DNA of 64,000 nucleotides from contig NZ_FRCP01000025.1 of the NCBI RefSeq assembly GCF_900142955.1, positions 1 through 64,000 of the forward strand. Direction: 5' to 3'. The position numbers and the translations under genes are program-made. Shown one piece after another: positions 52,640-62,458 of this stretch (the stretch's first letter is position 1; every line of letters begins with the position of its first letter). Under the pieces are notes generated by a model. That model ran no database searches. It saw only the letters and a list, made by a program, of their open reading frames with translations, and had not been told where the DNA came from. The DNA comes from Anaerosporobacter mobilis DSM 15930. GTDB taxonomy: Bacteria; Bacillota; Clostridia; Lachnospirales; Lachnospiraceae.

Positions 52640-53629
52640 ATGAAAAAGATAATTTTCTATATATTTGCTATTATACTGAATATTGGTTTAGTTGATTGTG
52701 CTCAAGAAAAAATACAAAATAATAACATGAATAGCGAAGTTGTTAAAGAAGAAAATATAAATTCCATCAAAGAAGATGCAGAAATAAAAGAAGTAGAAGC
52801 AAAAGAAACTAAAACAAAAGAAGCTGAAAATAAAGAAACAGAAACAGTAGAAATAACATCGCAAGTTAATAATGAATCTATCGAAGACGAAATTGTTGAT
52901 TTTTCCGATTGCTTTGAAAATATAGACGGCTGCGCAGTCTTATACTCACCAGCTAAAAACCAATATACCTATTATAATAAAGACATGTGCCAAAAGCAGG
53001 TTTCCCCTTATTCAACCTTTAAAATTGTATCCACATTAATTGGCTTAAATAACGGCATAATACATTCAAAGGATTCTACTATCGGATACGACGAAACAAC
53101 ATATCCTATAGACGCATGGAATGCAGATTTGACATTAGAAGAGGCATTTAAGTCATCTTGTATATGGTATTTTAGAAAAGTTATTGACCAAGTCGGATAT
53201 GACCAAGTTCAAAACGAATTAAATTCCTTACAATATGGTAATCGTGACATATCAGAATGGGAAGGTAGTGATTGCAACCCTTTACCTGAGCTTAATGGTT
53301 TTTGGCTCGATTCCTCTTTAAAGATATCACCGAAAGAACAAGTGGATGTTCTAAATAGTATCTTTAATAATAAAACCCAGTATTCACTTGATAACATCGC
53401 AACTCTTAAAGATATCATGCAGACGGAAACCCATAAGGATTATAGCTTATACGGCAAAACTGGTACTGGTGCGTCATCTAAAACTGCGTGGTTTGCTGGT
53501 TTTTTTGAGACAAATGACTCCACTTACTATTTTGCAGTATTACTAGATGATGATAGCAAAGAGAATCTTTCTGGTTCCGATGCAAAAGAAATTACCGAAA
53601 AGATTATTGAGAAGTTTTATATTGAATAA
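52640..53629 (+). CDS. Class D beta-lactamase-like lipoprotein
   Basis: 329 residues. Signal peptide with a probable lipobox ending at Cys20 (LVDC, Asp at -1 being unusual), then a 60-residue Glu/Lys-rich linker and a penicillin-binding fold. Active-site motifs: STFK with Ser125, SCI (173-175) where SxV is usual, YGN at 199-201 and KTG at 273-275. The YGN and STFK motifs and the length fit OXA-type class D enzymes such as those of Gram-positive clostridia. It would be anchored outside the membrane and hydrolyse penicillins. AAGGAG lies eight or nine bases before the ATG. Confidence 0.88.
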   Translation: MKKIIFYIFAIILNIGLVDCAQEKIQNNNMNSEVVKEENINSIKEDAEIKEVEAKETKTKEAENKETETVEITSQVNNESIEDEIVDFSDCFENIDGCAVLYSPAKNQYTYYNKDMCQKQVSPYSTFKIVSTLIGLNNGIIHSKDSTIGYDETTYPIDAWNADLTLEEAFKSSCIWYFRKVIDQVGYDQVQNELNSLQYGNRDISEWEGSDCNPLPELNGFWLDSSLKISPKEQVDVLNSIFNNKTQYSLDNIATLKDIMQTETHKDYSLYGKTGTGASSKTAWFAGFFETNDSTYYFAVLLDDDSKENLSGSDAKEITEKIIEKFYIE

Positions 53630-53805
53630 ACCTATGGTATTAGTAATTAAGAATATACATTATCTTGATACGGGCGAAGCGAGGATATTACCGAAAAGAA
53701 AACACGGGAAATCTATTAGGAATGACGCGGTTCCTATCCTAAGTAGATTACGCCGAGTTAAAATAATATTCAAAGTAGATAACCTACCCGTTATGTAGTG
53801 GTTTC

Positions 53806-54885
53806 TTACTGCTCCAATTCCTCCATTACATCTTCCGGTATATCCTCATAATTTTCTTCTGCAACCTGCCCCCTAATAACATCATCTCCATCTAGCTGTA
53901 ACTGATAATGTTCTCTTACCTTTTTTTCTACTTCAAGCATAAAATCCGGTTGCTCTGACAAATATACCTTGGTACTTTCTCTCCCTTGTGCTAGTTTGAC
54001 GCCATCATAAGAATACCAAGAGCCACTTTTATTAATAATATTGATGTCTGCGGCCAAATCAAGAATATCTCCCTCTCTAGATATTCCACTACCATACATA
54101 ATATCGAATTCTGCCTCCTTAAATGGTGGCGCAATTTTATTCTTCACTACCTTTACACGCGTTCTATTACCTACACGTTCACCACCAACTTTGATCTGGT
54201 CAATTCTTCTAACATCTAGACGCACAGAAGAATAAAATTTTAATGCCCGACCTCCTGTTGTAACTTCTGGATTTCCAAACATAATACCAATCTTCTCGCG
54301 AAGCTGGTTAATAAAGATGACGATACACCTTGACTTACTTACAATTGGTGTCAACTTTCTAAGTGCCTGTGACATCAACCTTGCTTGTAAGCCAATATGA
54401 GAATCGCCCATATCTCCATCAATTTCAGCCTTTGGTACCAAGGCTGCTACCGAATCAATTACTAAGATATCTATGGCACCCGAGCGTACCATCATCTCTG
54501 CAATTTCCAAAGCCTGCTCTCCCGTATCCGGTTGCGAAATATATAGCTCATCAATATTCACCCCTATGTTCTTTGCATACTTAGGATCTAGGGCATGTTC
54601 TGCATCAATAAATGCCGCTATACTGCCTCTTTTTTGAAGTTCTGCTACCATATGTAGAGAAACTGTTGTCTTACCACTAGATTCCGGCCCAAAGATCTCC
54701 ACTACTCTTCCCCTTGGTAATCCCCCTAGTCCAAGTGCAATATCAAGACTTAATGATCCCGTAGGAACTACTTCTACACTTCCAATCGCATTGGGATCTC
54801 CCAAACGCATCACAGCACCTTTACCAAAATCTTTTTCTATCTTAGAGATTGCTGCTTCTAATGCTCTTTTCTTATTCTCATCCAT
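53806..54885 (-). CDS. recA: Recombinase RecA
   Basis: 359 residues, full length. Walker A GPESSGKT at 66-73, Walker B LVIDSVAAL, the L1/L2 DNA-binding loops (around GDMGDSHIGLQARLMSQALRK and FGNPEVTTGGRALKFYSSVR) and an acidic C-tail. It forms filaments on single-stranded DNA for recombination and triggers SOS by helping LexA cleave itself. The gene stands alone, away from the cinA or mutS context common in Firmicutes. Start at ATG 54885 after AAGG. Confidence 0.98.
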   Translation of the reverse strand: MDENKKRALEAAISKIEKDFGKGAVMRLGDPNAIGSVEVVPTGSLSLDIALGLGGLPRGRVVEIFGPESSGKTTVSLHMVAELQKRGSIAAFIDAEHALDPKYAKNIGVNIDELYISQPDTGEQALEIAEMMVRSGAIDILVIDSVAALVPKAEIDGDMGDSHIGLQARLMSQALRKLTPIVSKSRCIVIFINQLREKIGIMFGNPEVTTGGRALKFYSSVRLDVRRIDQIKVGGERVGNRTRVKVVKNKIAPPFKEAEFDIMYGSGISREGDILDLAADINIINKSGSWYSYDGVKLAQGRESTKVYLSEQPDFMLEVEKKVREHYQLQLDGDDVIRGQVAEENYEDIPEDVMEELEQ

Positions 54886-54917
54886 TTGTTCGACCTTCTA
54901 TTCTTTTATTTTATGAA

Positions 54918-54964
54918 ACAAAAAAGGATGGCTACATTCAGTAAATTTGAATGAAACAATCCTT
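54918..54964 (-). terminator. Terminator-type hairpin before recA
   Basis: On the minus strand AAGGATTGTTTCATTCA pairs imperfectly with TGAATGTAGCCATCCTT, followed by TTTTTTG. Only about 33 bases separate it from the recA start codon, with no promoter in between. It either ends an upstream transcript or attenuates recA. Confidence 0.7.
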
Positions 54965-54987
54965 CTTATTCAGTAAATTACTTATGT

Positions 54988-55039
54988 GAGCCGTCGTTCT
55001 TATATTGGATATCTTAACATTAATAAATTTTTTATGTAA
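54988..55039 (-). promoter_or_regulatory. Probable recA promoter with LexA-like site
   Basis: TTACAT (55039-55034) and TAAGAT (55016-55011) are 17 bases apart on the minus strand. Just after them lies GAAC-N4-GCTC (54999-54988), one base off the clostridial LexA pattern GAAC-N4-GTTC. Promoter moderate, operator tentative. Confidence 0.5.
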
Positions 55040-55155
55040 GAAAAATCTTAAAGCATGGAATGAAGTTTGGTAAATTTGTCGTAGAAGTAGTACCGCTATT
55101 TTAGTCAAAATAACAATAGCAAAAGTTCCGCAGAGACAACATAGTATAAAGTTAC

Positions 55156-55682
55156 TTATTGTTTCTTTCCCACAATAATCACATGATTACTTGCCCCCAG
55201 TATAGATTCTTCCCTGCAAACACTATAATGATATTCACTCCATATTTTAAATTGCTCCTCATTCCAATTATCCACTTTATCAGAGAATAATGGGGTTAGT
55301 CCATCCTGTGAAAAATGATCTATAATCTCAATTCCTTGCGTCTTATATATCCGTTCCATTTCATCTTTTGTGGAGTAATAGGTATCTGTCCAAAAACATT
55401 TCTCATCATCTTGTCTCAATACACCAGTTTGAATAATTTGCTGTGCCAATTCTGCATCAAGATACTTATCATATCCGTGGCAGTCACATCATATCCTTGA
55501 TCGGCAAGATAAAATGCATATGCTCCCGTTCCTGCTGCACAATCCAGTATCTTTGAATGATTCCTAAATAATTCGTCAAAAATCCTTGTAGTAGTAATAA
55601 ACTCTATTTTTCTTGCATTATTCGTTGTAAGTCTATCCTCTTCCTTATAGTTTTCGTAGCTTTCCACAACATAATTCTTCAT
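55156..55682 (-). pseudogene. Frameshifted, internally deleted SAM methyltransferase
   Basis: Two overlapping frames carry the two ends of one class I methyltransferase. The upstream frame has the SAM motif ILDCAAGTGAYAFYLADQGYDVTATD. The downstream frame has the family's end, GVLRQDDEKCFWTDTYY and YHYSVCREESILGASNH. They are in different frames, and about 90 residues between them are missing. Not functional. Confidence 0.8.
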
Positions 55683-55716
55683 TCAGGCTCTTCCTTTAGT
55701 TTAAAAATGGTATAAA

Positions 55717-55756
55717 AAACGCTCTCCTTCCTTGAATAGTTCAAGAACGAGAGCGT
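55717..55756 (-). terminator. Terminator after the acetyltransferase operon
   Basis: AACGCTCTCCTTCCTTGAA region (55719-55737) pairs with TTCAAGAACGAGAGCGT (55740-55756), with a six-T run on the minus strand. Ends the operon 55857-57963. Confidence 0.8.
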
Positions 55757-55856
55757 AAGCTTACTATCTCTTTTCAATGCCATTTAATATTTTTATAAGT
55801 GTAAGTTATAATTTTCCAAACTTCAAGCTATATTATATTTCAGTTACCATCTTATA

Positions 55857-56486
55857 CTACTTTACTTCTCGAAGCTTTGCTTCTTCCTCCAGATCCTTTA
55901 CATCAATTCTCCGATCCTTGAAATAAAACTCCATATCATGTTCATTGATCTCCCTGATTACCCTACATGGATTTCCCACTGCAATTGAATTTGCCGGAAT
56001 ATCGTGAACTACAACACTACCAGCTCCAATTACAGAATCCTCACCTATTGTAACTCCGGGACAAATAGTGGTGCCTGCACCAATCCAACAGTTATCCTCA
56101 ATCGTTACAGGTGCGGTATACATATATTCTCTCATCTGTGGATTGATTGGATGTCCAACGGTTGCAATTGTCACTGCCGGTCCAAACATAACTTTCTTCC
56201 CAATCGTAATCTGCCCATCATCAATAAAATTGCAATTCACATTAACATAAGATCCCTCACCAATTGAGATATGTTTTCCGTAGCAAAAGTAAAACGGTGG
56301 CTCAATCCAACATCCTTTTCCTTGATCGAGCATCTCTGAAATGAGTTTTGCACGATATTCTACTTCATCCGGAGCAGTATCATTAAATGCTTTCATCATC
56401 TTTTTCCCATGCAAACGTTCTTCCGGTAACCCTTCACACATATCTGTATATAATTTTCCATTTGTAATTCTTTCGTGCATTGTCAT
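55857..56486 (-). CDS. Sugar O-acetyltransferase (maltose/galactoside type)
   Basis: 209 residues. An N-terminal Mac-type cap (TNGKLYTDMCEGLPEERLHGKKMM) precedes a left-handed beta-helix of hexapeptide repeats (ISIGEGSYVNVNCNFIDDG, VTIEDNCWIGAGTTICPGVTIGE, SVIGAGSVV) with the active-site histidine in VGHPINPQ. It transfers acetyl from acetyl-CoA to a sugar. Three bases after the paralog at 56490, in one operon. Confidence 0.9.
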   Translation of the reverse strand: MTMHERITNGKLYTDMCEGLPEERLHGKKMMKAFNDTAPDEVEYRAKLISEMLDQGKGCWIEPPFYFCYGKHISIGEGSYVNVNCNFIDDGQITIGKKVMFGPAVTIATVGHPINPQMREYMYTAPVTIEDNCWIGAGTTICPGVTIGEDSVIGAGSVVVHDIPANSIAVGNPCRVIREINEHDMEFYFKDRRIDVKDLEEEAKLREVK

Positions 56487-56489
56487 ATC

Positions 56490-57122
56490 CTAATCCCTCT
56501 CTTCCCTATCCATTACATCTTGCCAAGCTTCATCGTCAAATTCTTTGTCCCTAAAATATAGTCTTCTATCCTCTTCCGTTATCTCGCGGATTACCCTACA
56601 TGGATTTCCTGCAGCAATTACCCAGTCTGGAATATCCTTTGTCACCACACTTCCAGCTCCAATCACAGTATTACTTCCAATTCGCACTCCCGGGCAGATG
56701 ATTGAATTACCACCAATCCAAACGTTATCTCCAATAGTCACGCTGATACCATACTCATATCCACTGTTTCTTGTATCAGGATGTGTTGGGTGTCCCGCTG
56801 TATATATTGCCACGTTCGGTGCAAGCTGACAGTTATCACCGATTGTTACCTTGGCTACATCCAAAATTGTGCAGTTATAATTTGCGAAAAAATTCTTTCC
56901 CACTTCAATATGAGTTCCATAGTCACAGTAAAAAGGAGGGTTGATAAAAGCTCCATCTGATTTCCCAAGCAATTCCTTTACAATCTTTCCAATTACATCA
57001 AAATCTGAACGATCCACAGTATTCAATTTTTGTGTCAGTACTCTTGCTTTTTTCTGTTCTTCAAAGACCTCATTGTCACTAATGTAAGGAAGTCCTAAAT
57101 CTCTTCTTTCAATATTTGTCAT
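56490..57122 (-). CDS. Sugar O-acetyltransferase, paralog
   Basis: 210 residues, the same fold and repeats as its downstream neighbour (VTIGDNVWIGGNSIICPGVRIGS, AGHPTHPD), but with a different N-terminus, so the pair arose by an old duplication and probably differs in acceptor. Start taken at ATG 57122, eight bases after GAAGGGTGG; a GTG 12 bases upstream is possible. In operon with the PHP phosphatase (16-base gap). Confidence 0.88.
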   Translation of the reverse strand: MTNIERRDLGLPYISDNEVFEEQKKARVLTQKLNTVDRSDFDVIGKIVKELLGKSDGAFINPPFYCDYGTHIEVGKNFFANYNCTILDVAKVTIGDNCQLAPNVAIYTAGHPTHPDTRNSGYEYGISVTIGDNVWIGGNSIICPGVRIGSNTVIGAGSVVTKDIPDWVIAAGNPCRVIREITEEDRRLYFRDKEFDDEAWQDVMDREERD

Positions 57123-57138
57123 TTCATTTACCACCCTT

Positions 57139-57963
57139 CTAGATTTTATGAAAAATTGGTTTCATATTTTCGAATGTACAAATTGCTTCAAATCCAATTT
57201 CTTTAACTTCTTGTAACACCTCTTCAAAATGACTTACTAGCTGTCCTGGTTTATGGCTATCCGAACCGATGGTTAAAATCTCCCCACCCAACTCTCGATA
57301 TAATTTTAAGATATCTCTCGAAGGTGTTAAATCTTTTAATCCATAACGGAATGAGGACGTATTAATTTCAATACCCTTTCCATCAGCGATAACCACTCTT
57401 AATATCTCCTCTACTTTATCCCTTACTAACTCAAACGGATAGTTTCCTTGCAGATCATAACGCGAAATTAAATCGGGATGTCCTAACACACTATAATTCT
57501 TATACCTTTTTACCGCCACAAGAAGCTCTTCATAGTAACGTTCATTATACTCTTTTTGAGTTTTTCCCTTCTGAAAATTCTGATTCCAAAATTCTTTATT
57601 CTCTACTTGATGGCATGACAAAATGATGAAATCCCAGGGATATCGTTTATAGAGTTCCTCAAACTCCGGAATTGTGCGGCTCTGTACACCAAACTCCAAA
57701 CCTTGTTTGATACATATCTGATTTTGAAAACGTTCCTTTAATTGTGCTATTTCTCTCACATATGAAGAATAGTTAACATTCAATATTTTATCTGCCAATT
57801 CTTCTTCCGTCTTTCCTTCCGGATCAATCTTTATACCGTAGTCGACATGATCTGTAATACAGATTTCCTTTACTCCAAGTTCTATTGCATCTATAATAAC
57901 GTTTTCCATCGGATACTCACTGTCATCGCTGTAATAAGTATGCACATGATAATCATAAAACAT
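57139..57963 (-). CDS. PHP-family histidinol-phosphatase-like protein
   Basis: 274 residues. The PHP metal-binding motifs are present: DYHVHTYYSDDS at the start, ITDHVDYG, the mid-chain His in ILSCHQVE, HPDLISRYD and the final GSDSHKPGQ. It fits the HisJ/HisK histidinol-phosphatase group, but no histidine biosynthesis genes are near; the context with two sugar acetyltransferases suggests another phosphoester. First gene of the operon. Confidence 0.85.
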   Translation of the reverse strand: MFYDYHVHTYYSDDSEYPMENVIIDAIELGVKEICITDHVDYGIKIDPEGKTEEELADKILNVNYSSYVREIAQLKERFQNQICIKQGLEFGVQSRTIPEFEELYKRYPWDFIILSCHQVENKEFWNQNFQKGKTQKEYNERYYEELLVAVKRYKNYSVLGHPDLISRYDLQGNYPFELVRDKVEEILRVVIADGKGIEINTSSFRYGLKDLTPSRDILKLYRELGGEILTIGSDSHKPGQLVSHFEEVLQEVKEIGFEAICTFENMKPIFHKI

Positions 57964-57969
57964 AATATC

Positions 57970-58631
57970 TCACTCCTTCGTCAAATTCTTTACCCAATTG
58001 TGTTCTTTGTAATGATGATAAACTGCCGGCAATTTAATTAACTCATCTAAGTTTAGCAAAAAGTACACCATCAGTACTGGGAGTATTAATACTAAAGCCG
58101 CGATTGGCCCAAGTGGTACTATCATCACTCACAGGCAAGTACAGGTGTTGTATAATGCAAAAAATCTTTCCAAAGTTCTTTCTCTCGATGCATCAAATAG
58201 TTAATGCGAATTCGTACCACATCTTGCTTCTGATTTTCTAGTAGCACCAGCAATAATTCCACGATTCTTGCAATCACAGTTGCAATTGCTGCTCCGCTAA
58301 TTTCCAACTTTGGCATGCCAAACAACCCAAATATGAGCACTGTATTTAAGATAAGATTTATCACCACAGTTGTAGAACCATAGATTGTACTTCGGAATGT
58401 CCTTCCACTATTCTTCATAATACACAGATAAATCTGTGATATTCCCATACATAGGTACGAAACACTTACAATGCGCAGATACGGTATACCAAGTTTAATT
58501 AATTCTGTATCATTTGTAAAAATTCGCATCAGTAATCCTGGGAAAAACAAAGCCGATATAATAAATTCTGATGTACTATCTGCCTCAGTTGTATTATAAT
58601 TATAGTATTTTGAATTAGATGATAATATCAA
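57970..58631 (-). pseudogene. Truncated MATE transporter gene
   Basis: The frame 58125-58631 contains only the middle of a MATE protein (MRIFTNDTELIKLGIPYLRI, then SGAAIATVIARIVELLL), preceded by non-homologous residues. It stops at a TGA, and in the next frame (57970-58125) the C-terminus continues: YFLLNLDELIKLPAVYHHYK. The N-terminus and about half the protein are missing. Its former regulator may be the divergent AraC-type gene. Confidence 0.8.
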
Positions 58632-58700
58632 TATTATCGCACTTTATTGTAACAATCGTGTTTTATCAAAGGATTTGCCATTAGAAAGGATATAGAAAAT

Positions 58701-59591
58701 ATGATTTGTACTGATGTGATGCAAGATGCTTCTGAAATAATTCATTATGACGAAACAGGGATACCAATCTATATTCGAAAAGGTTGTTTATCCTCCTATC
58801 CGGATATGCGTGCACTCTGCCATTGGCACGAAGACATTGAATGGATCTACATTATAGAGGGTGAAATGAATTACGAAATTAATGGTAAGAAGGTTTTACT
58901 TAAGAAAAATGACTGTATTATAGTCAACTCCACACAAATGCACTTTGGATATGCAAACAAGAAACAAGATTGCCTTTTCATTTGCATTCTGTTTCACCCC
59001 TCCCTTCTTCACTTTAATGCCCACCTTTATGAAAGATATGTAAAACCTTTTATCGAGTGTTCAGCCTTAGAATATATTCATTATGCTTCTGCATCTTTAG
59101 AAGGAAAAACCATTTCCAAACATTTGTTAGACATATTTTCACTAAAAGAACAGGCTTTACCAGCATATGAATTCGAAGTATTGGAACACTTTATTGCAAT
59201 TTGGAAAATTGTCTATATCCAGTTTCAATCTCAAATTAATCAGAAAAATGAGACCTCGGACACTGATATCGTCATTCAAAAGAGAATGGTTTCCCATATA
59301 TATCAGCATTATGGAGAACCCCTTACACTTGAGGATATCGCTTCATCTGTCCATGTAAGTAAAAGTAAATGCTGTATTATCTTCAGAAAATACTTACAGC
59401 AGTCACCTATTGACTTTTTAAATGCCTATCGTTTGGAAGTTGCATGCAATCTGTTAAAGAGCACGGATTATACCATTACACAAATTGCAACGGCCTGTGG
59501 CTTTAATCATCTAAGCTATTTTTCAAAGATTTTTTATCGAAAATACAATTGTACACCAAGAACATTTAGGATTAATAATACGATGCCTTAG
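58701..59591 (+). CDS. AraC-family regulator with cupin sensor
   Basis: 296 residues. The N-terminal cupin-like domain has CHWHEDIEWIYIIEGEMNYE and KNDCIIVNSTQMHFGY, with histidines of the kind used to bind a sugar or metal. The C-terminus is a two-helix-pair AraC domain (SVHVSKSKCCIIFRKYLQQ; ITQIATACGFNHLSYFSKIF). AAAGG precedes the ATG. It is divergent from the ruined MATE gene, so its target may have been lost. Confidence 0.9.
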   Translation: MICTDVMQDASEIIHYDETGIPIYIRKGCLSSYPDMRALCHWHEDIEWIYIIEGEMNYEINGKKVLLKKNDCIIVNSTQMHFGYANKKQDCLFICILFHPSLLHFNAHLYERYVKPFIECSALEYIHYASASLEGKTISKHLLDIFSLKEQALPAYEFEVLEHFIAIWKIVYIQFQSQINQKNETSDTDIVIQKRMVSHIYQHYGEPLTLEDIASSVHVSKSKCCIIFRKYLQQSPIDFLNAYRLEVACNLLKSTDYTITQIATACGFNHLSYFSKIFYRKYNCTPRTFRINNTMP

Positions 59592-59594
59592 ACT

Positions 59595-59627
59595 GCAAAA
59601 ACCGCCCAGATAATGGGCGGCCTTTGC
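59595..59627. terminator. Terminator after the AraC-type gene
   Basis: GCAAA and CCGCCCA pair with TGGGCGG and TTTGC around a five-base loop, with two A/C mismatches. Little T-run. Confidence 0.75.
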
Positions 59628-59684
59628 ACTGTATATGGTATATTACATCTATTAGGGGTGAACTTATGACGCCAACTAGAACTT

Positions 59685-60266
59685 TTAATACATATCCTCT
59701 AATTTCTGTCGATAAACTTCATATTGCCATCTGGTTTCTTCACTCCATTTTTCGTACTCATTTTCTACATCTCTTAGCGTATACTCATCACGCAATCTAT
59801 GTTGCATCTGACATTGGTATCCCGCACGTACAGCCCTTGTAAAACGTTCCAGACAGGTCTCTTTCAGGTAATCTAAATCACCAAAACAGATATCATCAAA
59901 CTGCTTTCTCATAAAATCTATCAATTCACTATCAGTTAATTCATCTTGAGACTCGTTCTTATACAAGTAAAAGATCTCTTGCAATTGACTTAATGTATCC
60001 ATGTAATTATCTTGATTAATATAATCGGAATTGCAAAAGGCATTAATTATATCTGGCAAAATTCCCTCGCCAAACTCTACCCTTTGGCTTTCTCTAAGAA
60101 CATTCTTTTTACGTATCATCAGTTGATCAACTTCTTCTTTTGTTAGTGCAAGCCCATATTTACGAGTCTTATCATTGCAAGAAATAATTTTTGTGATTTC
60201 CTTCTTCTGCTGCTCAGCCAACATAAATTCAAATATTTGATCCACGTAATTTTCCTCCATATACAC
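59685..60266 (-). CDS. DUF6323-like protein
   Basis: 193 residues, helical and charged, without signal peptide or membrane segment. The length and pattern (TKEEVDQLMIRKKNVLRESQ, RVEFGEGILPDIINAFCNSDY, NYMDTLSQLQEIFYLYK) resemble the DUF6323 proteins found in Lachnospiraceae, whose function is unknown. I am not sure of this family name. The gene stands alone. Confidence 0.6.
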   Translation of the reverse strand: MYMEENYVDQIFEFMLAEQQKKEITKIISCNDKTRKYGLALTKEEVDQLMIRKKNVLRESQRVEFGEGILPDIINAFCNSDYINQDNYMDTLSQLQEIFYLYKNESQDELTDSELIDFMRKQFDDICFGDLDYLKETCLERFTRAVRAGYQCQMQHRLRDEYTLRDVENEYEKWSEETRWQYEVYRQKLEDMY

Positions 60267-60770
60267 ATTCTCCAGGGAACTATGACTTACTTCATTCTTA
60301 GTTTTGCCAATAATTCTGTCAGTTCATAATTAAAACGCACAACTTTATCGATTATGAATTATAATATTACAGAATTCCTCTTTCCATTTCAAGACTGTTA
60401 ATTTTATGGAAGATTTGATATAATAAAAGTAGATAAAGAGGCTGTTAATTATGAACTCTTTATCTACTTTTATTTTATTGCAAAATAGCCTTTGATAATT
60501 CAATTCTTACTATTAGGAGAATTTATTTTTCTTTTATGCAATTATTCCTGTAAACATATCTTCTTCCCCTTTAATCTTTATGCAACAGCCCTTCTCCTGT
60601 AACTCAAGAGCCTTTGCAATCTTAATCATAAACAATACCGCTCAAACAGGAAATAGAACGTTTCCAACCGTTTTATTGGTGTAAACGTTCTATTTTTGCT
60701 TAACTTAATAACTTTGACTACAAAGGAATCATATCAACTACAAGGCCCCTTTAATTTATCTACTACATAT
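60267..60770. other. Gap with two hairpins and a short frame
   Basis: About 500 bases without a good gene. A 19-bp perfect hairpin at 60422-60474 (arms built on AAAAGTAGATAAAGAG) and another at 60651-60697 (AAATAGAACGTTT and inverse, then T5) look like terminators. A 31-codon minus-strand frame at 60534-60629 contains IKIAKALELQEKGCCIKIKG, which looks like the end of a lost gene; it has no ribosome site. Confidence 0.5.
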
Positions 60771-62117
60771 TTATCTTTTCTGATTTTTCAATCTTTGATA
60801 AACATAAAACGGAATTCCAGAAAACATAAGTAGGAATACCCACATAGCTACATCAGCACCTGTCGCATAGATTATATAGATTGAATAAACGAAAGCAACC
60901 AGTGATAATCCGTGCTTTTTCACAAATTTCATAAAAGTATAGGATTCATTACTTTTAGCTGTCAAAATTATTTCTGCTGCTGTTGTGAACGCATATGCAG
61001 GGATGAATGACAGGGTTGCAAGCGTAACCATAAAGTTAAACGCTTCCGTCAAACTTTGTACATAATTTAAGATAAGAAGTAGATTCGTAAAAATCCCTGT
61101 AATAATAAGTGATGAATATGGCGTTGCATATTTTTTATGCACTTTTGCAAAAAAGTCTGGAAAAAGTCCATCCTCACCTGCAGCAAAGGATAGTCTGGCA
61201 GTGATCAGTACCCAACCAGAAATTGTTCCTAGTACAGAGATAATAATCCCTAGTGAAATGAAGCTACCACCCCATGTAGCACCAGTAATATGATTAATGA
61301 TACCCACAAGCGGTGCTTGCGACTGCGCCAGTTCTTCCTGTGGCAGACCTCCCATAGATAATACCGAAATAATTAAATATATTAACACGGCAGAGATTGT
61401 TCCAATCACCGTACTTCTCTTTATATTAACCTCAGGATTTTTAATTTCCCCTCCTGAAACAGACGCACCTTCTAATCCTACAAAGGACCACAATGTTACA
61501 GAGATCGCCGCTGGCAATGAGCCAAATCCTTGAACCTCTGGAGATGAATAGGTATAAAGATACTCCCCGTTAAACCCATAAAAAGCAATCATTACAAAGC
61601 CAATAATTACACCCAGTTTTAATACGGTACTAACCATACTAAAATATCCTGCCTGTTTTACGCCTCTAATATTAATCCAAGTAAATAGCCATAATATCGC
61701 CGATGCAATTACAAATGATAGTAAGCTATCCTCTCCAATTCTCGGAAAGAATACCGTAAGATATCGTAAAACAGCAGTTATAATAGCCGCATTTCCAATC
61801 CATGAACCTATCCAAAAGGTCCAAGCTACCAAATACGCAGTAAATTTTCCAAAAGCTTTTTCTGTATATACAATGGGTCCCCCTGTTTCAGGAAAAAGAG
61901 TCCCTAGCCTTGCAAAAGAAAGCGCAAGTAACACAGAACCACCACCTGTGATTACCCAGGCTAAAATAGTTGTCATGGGATTAGATACCTGTGCCAAACT
62001 TTGAGCTGAAGTAAAAATACCTGAGCCAATCATATTACCAACAATAATGGCTATCGCCGCTCCCAGTCCAAGTTCCCGTTTGAGCTTAGTATCCTTTGTA
62101 GTTTCATTGTTTGTCAT
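60771..62117 (-). CDS. APC-family amino acid permease
   Basis: 448 residues with twelve predicted membrane segments. The first contains GNMIGSGIFTSAQSLAQV, the substrate-binding glycine motif of basic amino acid/polyamine antiporters, and helix 6 has VTLWSFVGLEGASVSGGEIKNPE. It exchanges or imports an amino acid; which one is unclear. GAAGAGGTG precedes the ATG. No metabolic gene is attached. Confidence 0.9.
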   Translation of the reverse strand: MTNNETTKDTKLKRELGLGAAIAIIVGNMIGSGIFTSAQSLAQVSNPMTTILAWVITGGGSVLLALSFARLGTLFPETGGPIVYTEKAFGKFTAYLVAWTFWIGSWIGNAAIITAVLRYLTVFFPRIGEDSLLSFVIASAILWLFTWINIRGVKQAGYFSMVSTVLKLGVIIGFVMIAFYGFNGEYLYTYSSPEVQGFGSLPAAISVTLWSFVGLEGASVSGGEIKNPEVNIKRSTVIGTISAVLIYLIISVLSMGGLPQEELAQSQAPLVGIINHITGATWGGSFISLGIIISVLGTISGWVLITARLSFAAGEDGLFPDFFAKVHKKYATPYSSLIITGIFTNLLLILNYVQSLTEAFNFMVTLATLSFIPAYAFTTAAEIILTAKSNESYTFMKFVKKHGLSLVAFVYSIYIIYATGADVAMWVFLLMFSGIPFYVYQRLKNQKR

Positions 62118-62458
62118 AAAACACCTCTTCTCATCAACTTCTGTAGTTGTTTATAATAATAGCAACTATAATATATAACATTTGATTTTAAAAAGAGCAA
62201 GTAGTTTTTATGGCTTTTTTGAACCTCTTATTAGTATTCTAAAGGTCTTTATTTCTTTTCCAGGTAATGCATGGTAGAATACAATTGTTCTCACAAAAGA
62301 ATTCAAAAACCTTATAATAGTACAATTCCCTGGTGTCAAATACTTTTTACATGCTCAGTTTCGGTAATGTCAAAGCCATTTGATAGCAGTAATTCCATAA
62401 ATGTTATATCCTAGGTTCAGATCAAGAGAGCAACAAATTAAGAAGGAGACATTCTACA
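62118..62458. other. Divergent intergenic region
   Basis: 340 bases between the permease and the XRE-type gene. A TTGCTC and TATATA pair 17 bases apart on the minus strand could serve the permease. No repeat or other structure seen. Confidence 0.35.

Noticed and set aside
53547..53798. 83-codon frame after the beta-lactamase gene
   Set aside because: It starts inside the beta-lactamase gene without ribosome site, and the product resembles nothing.
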